Source: Acanthochromis polyacanthus | Lineage: Eukaryota; Chordata; Actinopteri; Pomacentridae | Assembly: GCF_021347895.1 (NCBI RefSeq) | Contig: NC_067120.1 | Location: 13,253,361-13,317,360, forward strand | DNA: 64,000 nt | Direction of reading: 5' to 3' | Shown here: one piece after another, positions 10,604 through 22,600 of the stretch | Layout of the letters: each line of letters starts with the position of its first letter | Position numbering within the stretch: position 1 is the first letter of the stretch | Position numbers and translations under genes: made by a program | The notes under the pieces: model-generated | The model's database searches: none | What the model was told of the DNA's origin: nothing | The model's input: only the letters and a program-made list of their open reading frames with translations

Positions 10604-13600
10604 ACATATATTTACTTCACAACATACTCTGATCTTGTAGTCAAAGCACTTTCGTGGAGGTCTTGACTGGTCCTCTGCTTTACATATCAATCCATAATCC
10701 ACATCACAACTAACAGTTTGGCCAGTTTGAGTTATATAGTCATTGAAGTCCAAGTCCGGGAAATGAACAGCTCGACAATCAATGAACCAGCGTTTGTCAC
10801 ATATTTGTAGACCACTGTTTGTGATATTCTCATATGTTTCCCAGTCATTGCGATCTGTTCTTGGATTATGCACATTATACCAGTCTGACCACTCACACGT
10901 GATACAAGGATTAGTTGTGGTTGGTGCTGCAGTTGTAGTAGGAGGTTGGGTTGTAGATGTTGTGGTTGGACCTGCAGTTGGAGTAGGAGGTTGGGTTGTT
11001 GGAGTTGTAGATGTTGCGGTTGTGGTTGAACCTGCAGTTGGAGTAGGTGGTTTGGTTGTAATTGCTGTGGTTGTGGTTGGAACTCGAGTTGTAGTAGGAG
11101 GTTGGGTTGTTGGAATTGTAGTTGTTGCAGTTGGTCCTGCAGTTGTCGTAGGAGACTGGGTTCTTGGGGTTGAAATTGCTGTTGTCGTCGTTGGGCCTGC
11201 AGTTGTAGTTGAGGGTGGAATGCATGGTTCCTTTCCATCTATCACTGTTGCATTAATGCAGATTGCATAGTAACACATTCCCAAATTGTCGGTCACATTG
11301 TAAATAACTTCATTTTCTTCATATACAGTTCCGTTGTAAATGCAGGGACATATGTCCACACACGTCTGGTTCTTCTCATTAAATATAGGCTTATCTTCTG
11401 GGCATACAGGGTAACAGCCTGTAAATGTCACATCAGAAAACATCATATTATATTTTTTGACTGGCAAAATTGTCTGATGTAATGTGAGACAGCAGGTCCT
11501 AGGTAACCTCTTACCTTCTAGGTTGGGTATTGGATTGCTACAATTTCCTTGTGGATTCAAACATGTCTTGTAGCAAGGAGTGTGACAAGGGTTGTAGTGC
11601 CACTTGCAGTCGTCTGGGCTGTTGTAGTAATCACAAAAGACAGCTACAAAGAATTGATACAAGTTGTGTTATATTTTTTGGAAATATTGATTTAAATAGG
11701 TAAATTTCCCTTTATAATTTCTATTCTAATACCTCACCTTCACACAGTAAATCTTTTTTATACCCAAGGACTGAACATTTTAGCAATGCTATTTTTGGGA
11801 ATTTATAACTTACTCCACAGTAAAGAAAACAATAACAATAATACAAGAAAATGAAGAGTATACAACTAAAAGATCATAACAATGACACATTTTCAGCATT
11901 GTGTTTGATTTATTTGCCCTTAAATTGAGTATATAAAAGACAAATGGCGTTATATGCACAAACACATGCACTGATGCACACAAACTCTATAACATATACA
12001 TATAAATACTATATGTAACACAAATGAACCAGTTAGAATATAGGATGTTGTGTGTCAAGCACGGAATAGTGAACCATAGTTAAATGCACCCACTTAAGAA
12101 AGCGGTAAGGCCCTTTTGTTTTTTTCTTCTTTTCTTTAAAGTTGTAGATTTATTTTTAATGAGTTGCCAATTACTCCCAATGACAAAATGAGCATATTGA
12201 AAATTTCTTAAAAATCAAATATCTGAAATCTCTCATTTATAAAACTGTTCAGAAAATCTGCCATGGCGCTCTGTACTGTGGTCAGGTGCACAGGGTTGCT
12301 TTAATCCTATACATGTGACAAGAACTTGACTGGAAAACACCCATGACAAACTCAGTGGAGTTTAGAAAGACACACACTTGTCCAGAAGATCTCACTGTTA
12401 TACATGTCAGGACAAGAAGCAAGCACGAAGTCCAGGAATTCTCTGTAGACCTACACTGTAAAACTGTGGCGAGGCATAGATCAGCACAACAGTATAAAAT
12501 CACATCTAAAACTAAGTTTTGTCTGGTGCACAGTGGCCTTTATAACTGTGAAATAGAAGAAGTTTGCAACCACCAGGACTTCTCCTCGAATTAGCCATGC
12601 AGTCAAACTGGGTAACCAAGAAAGTAGGTCCTTGGCCAGGAATCCAACTGTCACTGTAACATTTCAGAACTTAAGAAATTATCTCAGAAGATGGGGGATA
12701 ATTTAATCTGATGTTCTTGTCCTGTTCTTTGTTGATGCTGCTCTTTGTGCCTTTAGTTGCCTCTTGGGGATAAATAAAGTGTTTGAACTGAATTGAAAAC
12801 TCCTATAAAGACAACCAACTTTGTTTAAAGACACATAGCAGCCCACCTGAAGTTTACAAACAGCAATTTGAAAACCCTGAGTTCAGAGAGAAACGATTCT
12901 CTGATTTCAGGCGTCAAATGTTGAACCTTCTGAGCATAACTCTGTTGAAGAGCAGTGCTTATCATCTGCTCATACCATCCCTACACTAAAGCGTGGTGGC
13001 AGCATCGTGCTATGAGGTCACTTCTCAGAAAATAAACGTAGCAACTGTAGCAATACTGCAAAGGCCCTGGAATTCCTGAGCTGATCAAAACTCAGGTAAG
13101 CTCTCCCTCTCTCCAGCACTGACCAACACCCATCTCTATAGGAGGATTGAGACATTTGTATTTCTGTAGGTTTTCATTCACAGAAGGATGGAGCTCCTGT
13201 GAACATTTAAACCCCTGGAATAACTTCTTCTTTTTAAAAGACAATGACTTTCAATTATATGCTATGGATGTTTGTTTAATGAATTTTCATGCTAAAATCC
13301 CTTTTCAGCTTTAGGAGACCCTCAGCCGGAGACGTCTCTGCATTCCACAGATCAGATAACAAGTCGTAAAACTTTATGGCTGAAGGCTGGAGTCACCCTC
13401 TCACTCTCTTTGACTGAAACAAAGAGACTGGAACTGAACTTACAAAACCTTGCCAAATTAATATTTCTGGAATGTATTTTGTGTTTACAGAATTACCAGT
13501 GTCAATGGAAATCATTCATCATTAACATATCCGAAAATCACGATTCTATCTTTCACAGAAGCTGATTTATTAATTTGTGATGTTTAATCTGATTCCTTCT

Positions 13601-16600
13601 TTATCTCTCTATTTAGGTTGAATGATGACCATTGTATTTACCTGTTACCAAATCTCTGACTTGTTGTTATATTTTCACTGTGATACATATTTTTAATGTC
13701 ATAAACATAAACATATAGTTATGAATGAAATGATTCACATCATATGAACATATGTATTAATCTACACATTTCACTTTCATACAACTGAATATGGTGAGAT
13801 AGACAGATCGTGTTTTGCGCGTGTAATATCATATTTTAATCCATTCTGGATTCCTCTTTCTTCTCTACTCTGTGAGAACAAAGAGATTCCAAATTCCACC
13901 AGAAACTGGCGCCGAAAAGTTCTCTCTCTCCGGCCAGGTCCTCCCCTTAGCTGGACCCACAGATAAATTCAGCCGTAGCCCACATCTTGCCTTCTCTCTT
14001 GCCTCTTACCCTCTCTTACTCTCTATTACCTGAGGAATCCATGACTGAGATTCCCATTATTTTCTTACCTAAAGCGCGTTTTTTCCTATCTTTGAAATTC
14101 CCTCACCATCTAAGTTTAACTATTTACCTCTTAATATTTTTGTAACTTAAGGAGACATTTTGCTCACGTTAAGCCGAATTTTATTCGTTTAATCTGGAGA
14201 ACCGATTCAGAACCAAGCCTGAGAACCATAATTTTTAAGCCAAGCAACACTCAGCTGAGAACTCCGGAGACCTGCTGGATCAGGCCCATTTGCACAGAAT
14301 CGATCAACACAGGACATCCAGGCGTGGCCATAACGACGACGCACCGCTCCGAACCTGCAAGTCCAGACCGTGTGCTGCGAATCTGAAGGCCCCGCAAGTC
14401 CCAGCCCCATGACGGTTCACTTCAATAACTCCAGCTGAGTTTGCTCTGATTCCATTCTATGGGTGATGTACTAACCGCTTGGTCAATTAATTCATTTAAT
14501 CAATTTATTCTTTTACAAATCATTAGAATTCTTAATCCAAATTACCGGTTACCTCGTCAGGTTAGCTCTGGCTAATCCTCACCATATTTCCTTCTCTCTC
14601 ACACACACTTCCACATCTCTCACACACGCACACACCACACACACACTCCCACATTCCACACATGCACACACACACACACACACCATATCTACATTGTATA
14701 TAGTTCACTTGTCATTATTTTCATAGAATAGTTAATAAATATCTCATTTTAGATCAAACTACAGTCTTAAGTGTTTCTTTGTGTAGAATGTGGTCAATTT
14801 AACCGAGGATTCAAGACTTTTTGATATGAGATTGATCAAAATTTTTATGAATATAAATTTTTTTATTAAAATTAATATTTTTCCCTAGGAATCTTGGGTG
14901 GTGCCCCAATTATTAATAACGAGAGCTATAAATCATAACGTAGTACCGCTACACAACCACAGAGAAGCTCTTGAAGAAAACCCCTCCCTAGACTGCAGTG
15001 ACCTGAGATTGGACAATGGTTCAGCTATCAGCCTAACAATTATCCAAAGTATACAACCAAGGCAAGACTTGAAAGGCTTCACACAAATTTACAACTGTCC
15101 TTCAGTGGCCTAACCAAAAGTCCAGACTCAAAACCCACAGAACATCGGGATATCGGGAACCACAAACAATGTCTTCATTCAGATGAGGTTGAAAAATTAA
15201 TCATAGTTTACTTACGACAGATGTCTGGAGTTCTCCATGCAACACAAACACCAGCCTCATTACAAGCTTGAGCGTAAGCTGCAACAGCTGTGCAGAAACA
15301 CTCGCAGTCTCCTCCAGAGTCACAGGCACACGAGTCTTTCACGCAGTTGTCATGAAATGGACGGGGATCAACCTGTTAAATCATTCACAGTGGTTGATTA
15401 AAGATTTTCAAAAATGGGTTTAATATTTTCAGTTACAGTACAAACAACTCATTACCTGGTTGTGGCAGTCTTTGAATGTTTGTCCAGTTATAATGCTGCA
15501 CTTCATTTTTGCCCAGTGATGTCGATTTGGTGTTGCTTCACACGGATTAACATTCACTTCCACATCTGGGCAGTTGCTGGACACTTTCCAGCTGTTGGCA
15601 AATTCTAATGGATTGCTCACTACCAGCTGACCGGAGGTGGTGAAGTCATTCTGTCCATCACCATCAAAATTTCCACAGAGGCCACAAACCTCTCCCTGTA
15701 CAACCACACCAAAGAGTCACTCAGGATTAGACACTTATATTACACTAACAAACTGAATATTATTTTCACTTTCGATTTTATGAATATTGAAAAAAGTGCC
15801 TCAAGAATTTCGTTGGCCCAAATCTTTATATGTGGGATAAGAAAATGATCAGCAAAAACAGCTACTGGTCAGATGAGACAAAAATATTTCTAAAGTCTTA
15901 ACATAAGAGGTTTCAGTCATCATCATCAAAACAATTGCTGTGACTCACGCTGTGCTGCGGTTCCAGTAGGATGCGAACAGTTGTTTTGCGATCCCACATC
16001 ACTGCCAAACCAATGGCAGACTCTACGACCAGATACAAGCCGACCTTCCTTATTTTGTATTGAATCTCAGTGCCATTGCCTAGATCCGTCTCTTCATATT
16101 TACCCTTTGAGAGTTTGATTTCTTTTCGCTGGAATGCAAAGGAGATTTATATAGCTTGTGCTGCAATGTTAGAAACCAGTTGACTGCTATAATTATGTAA
16201 ACAAAGAAAACTTAACAGATCAGTCAAAACTTAACAGTTCATGTGAGATCTTACCCCCAGGTGAATTCTGACAGTTTTGGAGCATGTGGTGCCTGTAGTT
16301 CCACATGGTACATTTTCTGTAATAACTCCAAATTTATCCTGCACTTGTTTGTTGCCACAGTTGTTCTTAAAGGAAAGAGATTCGATAAACATTTTGTGCG
16401 TTTTCTCAAGAGCAGAAACCAACAATAATATTAAACTTCAGCTTCACCTTTACTATAATATTTCAGAATAAAACTAGAGCTTACATTAGGATAAATGTGT
16501 CATTCATTCCTGCAGGAAAGAAAAGTCATACACTTATCTGCACTTGCGATTCATATTCCTTATTATGACAATTACTCACCTTCAAGTAAATTTTTTTTCA

Positions 16601-19600
16601 GTATCATGTATTGACTATTTTACCCTTAATGGTAAGAACTTCTTAGGTACCTCTTGACAGAAGGTACATTGACTGTTTCTGAAATCATTACACTGTTTAC
16701 AATGTAGGACACAACACTAAGTGTCTAAATGTGTCATCGACATATGTCTGGAGATTCTCAGTCTTCCAGATCTCGATAAAACTAAGAACTTTGGTTAAAG
16801 GTAGCTGTACTTCTCTCTGCCAAGTGCCTACTTTCTTCTTACAACTACACACCTTAATGCACTACATTTTATACATAACAAAATTACAGTTGTGTGACTC
16901 AAAAGCTGTCAGAGATGATGCAAACTGAGGACGATTAGTGTTCAAAATCTCAGTTTACTGGCTGAGTACTGAATGAGTGAAGGGGAGGCAGATTTCAGAC
17001 TCAGTATTTGAATGAGTTCAACATGTATTATTTACCTTGACAGCAACATAGGCACAATATCCTTGAAATCCATATGTTTGTTGGTCAAATGTTTCATAGT
17101 GACCACTTCCATAAATAATGCAAGTTCCTGGACATTTTTCTTCTGTGCACTTCCACTTTCCACCTTTGCAGGTACTGGATGTATCACAGATGGTTAAATA
17201 TTAAACACTGTTTTGAAAACTGCCATAAAAAAATACATAGAACTATGACAATACTTTTTTTTAACCCTTTAAAGGGGAACTTCGTTTTATTTTCAACCTG
17301 GGGTCTGTTTTCATATGTCATTTCATACATATGAGTGATGGAGAAATGAATTTTCGTCATAGCTCCAGTATTTAGCCAGGCAGGCAGCTTCGCAGCTCAG
17401 CTAGCGAAAAGTATGCAACAGTTGTGCATCACTTTAACACGGGGGGGCAGGTTGCCCCATACTTGCCTGCCTGGCTAAATACTGGAGCTATGACGAAAAT
17501 TCATTTCTCCATCACTCACATGTATGAAATGACATATGAAAACAGACCCCAGGTTGAAAAAAAACGAAGTTCCCCTTTAATATCATAGCTCTGATAAAAT
17601 ATGATCATACCAGGTATTGCACTGGTTAGGAATTTGTGCTCCTGGGACATAGAGATGGCCATTATGCTGACATGGACACTCATTTGCTTTGACACAGGAA
17701 CCTTTACCATCATCAAGGAGGCCACTAGGACACACACAGCCAGATTCGCAATCTGTGGAATCCTGGGAAGATAGAAGGATCACTATGATTATTGACGCTG
17801 TAAATGGCTGTCTAAAACTGTCTGGAAAGTAATGTGTATTTGTCTTCTGTGGACCATATGGTCTGTGTAACATGCTGTTCACACATTAAATTGAGAAAAA
17901 ATAAATGAGACTCAGTTATTTTAGAGGTTAACTGAGACAAAGCAGCAAAAGCAGCTCACGCAATCATCGCTATCCAGATTTAAGCAAGTTCGAGCACACT
18001 GCAGTCCCAGTTCTTCTGCAACCGCCGCAGAACAGTTGAAGAATACTTTTGGAGAACGGCATGCTGTAACAACAATAGTAACTGCTTTAATATACATTGC
18101 ATCAACCAAATGTCTGCGAATTGAGGAGAAAAGGAGATTAAAAACAAAACTGACCTGATGAGCGGAGTCTCCAAGAACGGCAATGAAGCACTCCGTTGGT
18201 GCACACACTAGAAAAAGATACCAAATACATAAGATAAAATCAAAAGTTGCTTAATGTAGTTTCGTTTTAGACTTTCTATACTGCTTGCATTGCTCTCATT
18301 CTGAATCCTTAGATAATTTATTTGAAGTCTTGGGCTGACTCACCAGTGCTCATCTTTGATGCTGATGGACTTTCCTGGCTTAATGTACACTTCGTTATGG
18401 TAACAGGGACATTTTTCCATGGGGACGCAGATACCTTTTTCATTTTGGTAGAGACCCTCAGAGCAGGAGCAGCCATCCACGGGCAAGAAGTCAGAGGTGC
18501 AGCTCTGCTGTACTGAGCCCAATGATTTACAAGTCAACTGGCATCTCTGATGCTTGTAAGAGAAGGTCTGAGATGCTGGGCAGCTCTCTGTGTATTTACC
18601 TGTTTTGTGCAAAATGTAAAGATGGTCATGTAACAGCTGTATGACTCATGAATACATGGGAAAATTTTAATCAAACTGCAAAAATTATTACTTGACTGTA
18701 CCAAAACACAATAAAAGAAGTCTTACCACACACTTTCTCTCTCCAGTCTATCAAGAACACTCCTTTGGATGCACAAGCTCTTGCGTAGGAGGAGAAAACG
18801 GCACACAGGCAGGCCTCACTCTTCTCACAGTTACAGCTCGCATAAGTGCATCGCTGCAGAAAACAGCAAACATTTTTAAAGAATTACATTTCCATCAGAT
18901 TCAGTAAAAGACAAACAAAAAGGTGTTTCTGTACCTTGTAGTATATCTCAGGATTCACCACTGAATGGCACTGTGTGAAGGTATTGTTTGGGCCAAGCAG
19001 CAAACCGCACCAATGTTTGGCGTACCTCTCTTCAATAAGGGAAACAACAACAACAACCCAGTTTTCAGTGTCTAAAATTGCACTGGACTATTCAGTTGCA
19101 TAAAAAAAAAATGTTTTCACGTCCAACATAGAAATCATTGCACTTGACTGACACATAAAACAACTACTTTTAGCTACCATTTTCCACACTGAGAGAACAG
19201 GGGTCATCCAGTCGTTCCGCTCTGTCTTGGCACATGAGGTTGGCCTTCCAGGAGTTACTAAAAGTTGCTGCAGTTCCCTCAATGATCTCCTGAGGAGTCT
19301 TCATGTCATCAGACAGAACCATGTTGTAGTTCCCACATAAACCTGAAGAAACCAAATATTTCACAAGGAAATCAGAATAAAACTGAAATCATCATGTAAG
19401 CATATAGATAACCAAATACTGGGTGAAACCACACTTATGATTTGTTTGCTGGTCGGGATTCATGGGTTTCAGAAGACAATGGGGCTAACAGCCAAAGACA
19501 TTGAAATTTTCTGTTGGGTGGCATTTTCTGTAATAAATTGAAAATCCATTCATTTTCTGCTGCTTATCCAGAGTAACAGCACATTAAGCAAGCTGTTCCA

Positions 19601-22600
19601 GACCTCCCTCCACATATCAGTGCTTTCCAGCTCCTCATGGGGGATCTTGTGGCATTCCCAGGTCAGACCAAACATGATCTCTTATGCATGTTCTGGGTCT
19701 ACCCTGATGTCTAATATCAGCTGAACATGTCAGAAAAACCTCCAATTGAATTCACCCAGGAGGCTTCCTGATCAGGTCTTTCCTCATCTCTCAGCCACAA
19801 TATGAAGGAATCTCACTTAGGCTAAGTAACCAGGGCCTCCTCCTGGTGCTTTTGGCCCAGATATAGCAAAGACCTGCTGTCCTGTGGGACCAACATGCAC
19901 TGCCCCAAGAATCACAGACTGTTTTACAGAAAATACTATAAAAAATTAAGATTACAAGTATTGCAGGTATTTTATTTTTGAACAATCCAAGAGAGCATAA
20001 ATTGATTTTATAGTAGCTTTGACCATTTTCCACATAATCTTTTGATTTCTTTCCTTTGTGATGGTTGTGTATCGTGAAACTTGTTTCCAAATACACCGTA
20101 ACCATCTTCATCACACCATATCATTTCAGATATGCAGCAAGCAGTAAGTTACGTATATGTGTTAGTATACATATTAGTCCTAACTTATGGGTCATTCGAA
20201 TGCCCCACATCTGACCATCTTCAGTTTGACAAGATTTATTTTACAGTGTTGAATATTGATTGAGTTGACCGCGTGTAAAATCTAGGGTCATACATAAACC
20301 ATCTATCCATCCATCCATTCTCTATACACTGCTTCATCCTCACTAGGGTCACGGGGGGTGCTGGAGCCTATCCCAGCTGACTCGGGCGAAGGCAGGGGAC
20401 TCCCGGACAGGTCGCCAGTCTGTCGCAGGGCTACATTTACAGACAAACAATCACACTCACATTCATACCTACGGGCAATTTAGAGTGATCAGTTAACCTC
20501 AGCATGTTTTTGGACTGTGGGAGGAAGCCGGAGTGCCCGGAGAAAACCCACGCATGCACAGGGAGAACATGCAAACTCCATGCAGAAAGATCCCAGGCCC
20601 AGGCCGGGATTTGAACCAGGGATCTTCTTGCTGCAAGGCGAAAGTGCAAACCACTACTCCACTGTGTAGCCCCATACATAAACTAGTTTAGAGTTAAATA
20701 TTTTTAAAGAGGAGAAGGGTCATGTCATGGGGGTTTATGATAGAAAGATTTAAGGCAAATCTGAGAAGCAGAAACTTCTAAAAAAATGAATTGAACATTT
20801 CTCATGTTTCAGTTTTTTTCATATTTGAACTCCCACATAATCAGAGACTATTTGATCTACCTGTAAAGTATGTTAGACTCCAAATAAATGGCACAATGAC
20901 AAAAAAGAGTGAAATAGTTCCTGAGATAACTTAGCCTCAAATTTCAGTGTGGAAAAAAAACATTGAACGTGTCTGAAGTGGACAGTTTTAAAAAAAAGAC
21001 ATATTAGTCTAAAATTTCATCAACCAATTTAAATATGCATAGTAAAAGTTTTAAGGAAATCAGAGATGATTTGAGATGGAATATTCCTTCATGTTAAACC
21101 AAATGTAAAACTTACCACGAGTCTTTGCTCTGTAGCTCTGTTCCAGACTGATATAGACTTGCATGAGAGGCACATGCTGGATCTGAATCTGTAACCCGAA
21201 ACTGGTCTGAAGCATGATGTGAAAGGATGAGGCATGGAATATATTGATGTCTCCTTTGAATAAAGAGAATTGACAAATTAGTAAGTTTATCTTCTGTTCT
21301 CACAGCCTAAATGAAAGCTCACAGTAGTATATTTCATTCAGTTTCCATTTGTTGGTCATACCTGTGTGGTACGGCAAACTGATGGTCTGCATGTTCTGCT
21401 TTACTGTGCCATCAGAAGTGAAGGTTAATACCTGAATAAAACAGTATCAATCATTAGTGTTGTGTTTCCAGAAATAGCGTGAATTAATATCATGACTTCA
21501 TTATTTAACTTACATTGTTTTTGTCATTGTTTAGCAGGATTTTAACATTCTTCAGACAAGTGTCAAACTCCTGGTTTGCACAAGGCACCAGCTGGACCAG
21601 GATGGTAAACTTTGGGCTTGTAGCATCCTGAAATATGCATAGTGTGAATACAATAAATGAAAAATAAAGTACTTACTTCATCGTTTGATTGTGTATTGTC
21701 TGCCATTGAACTGGACTAAGCTACAGCTCGCTCACTTTGCTTTCCACTTTGGCCAGAGTGTAGTAACACTCTCCATGGAAGGTGTAAGTTTTCCCATCAA
21801 AGGTAGTTACATGTGAACCCTCTTCAACGGCACACGTAGCAGGAGTTTGAAGACTCTCACAAGCCCATCGGCCCTCAAGGCATGTACTGAAAAACCCAAA
21901 TGATTTTTGATGAAAAACCACCACACTACAAATACTACATTCTGCTTACATTATAATGATAGTAACAATAATGTAGCTTTATTTGTATAGCACCCTTCAG
22001 AAAAACATTCACAAAGTGCTTTGACAGGTAGGATATAGTGATAAAAGAGAAATAAAAGAGAACTTCACAGAAAGGGAAGTCCATAAAAGTTTTAAGAAGT
22101 GATTTAAAAGAATCTACTGATTAGGCAAGCTTTATCTCCACAAGGAGGTTGTTTCAATGCTGAGGGGCCCTGACGGAGAAGGCCTGGTCACCATTTAAGC
22201 CTTAACTTTGAAACTACTAGGAGGGACCCACCCGAGGAGCTAAGGCTGCACAAGGGGACGTACGGGGTTAGCATGTCTAAAATATAGCCAGGGGCAAGGC
22301 CCTGGCAAGCTTTAAAAGTGATCAGTAATATCTTAAAATCAGTTTTAAAACGGACAGGGAGCCAATGTAGGGAAGCTAGCCCTTTAAGGGGTGGGCAATT
22401 TCCGCCCGAAATTTCTACTGAGATTTACAGAAAGTAAATTGAATGCTGTTCTTGAACTGTTTGGAGTACATGCATGGTTGGGGTCTCATTTGAAAGCTGA
22501 CAACCTGAATTTTCACCCAGTGCAGTCAGAATTACTCTAGGTGCTACTGGCACAGAGTATTTCATGTTGGCACACACTGAATTAGGATGAATTGTTTTCT

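Larger units (their letters stand above)
12900..15180. pseudogene. Tc1/mariner relic in gene A intron 24, split by the 1.9 kb insertion
   Basis: At 12,980-13,030 the text actaaagcgtggtggcagcatcgtg is the HGGGS-coding phrase of Tc1-type transposases. At about 14,958-15,150 a further part reads tggcctaaccaaaagtccag, like the downstream SPDLNP region. Frames are broken. The undivided relic is at about 57,680-58,030 in gene B. The rest of intron 24 (11,644-12,900) is AT-rich with no gene seen. Confidence 0.55.

Noticed and set aside
5589..10607. Minus-strand Asn/Tyr-rich ([14 protein letters not shown]) and Gln/Leu-rich ([13 protein letters not shown]) long frames
   Set aside because: Shifted frames of the PTS2 repeat. 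The Thr/Pro frame is the one joined to D3 and CysD through splice sites.
5653..11643. Calling gene A a pseudogene because of its frameshifts and missing C-terminus
   Set aside because: The indels are confined to 1.25 kb next to the N run and the missing exons coincide with the gap. All other exons and splice sites are intact, so an assembly cause is more likely.
14207..14410. Minus-strand frame of 67 codons in gene A intron 24
   Set aside because: Lies inside the A-only 1.9 kb insertion, with no domain and no counterpart in gene B.
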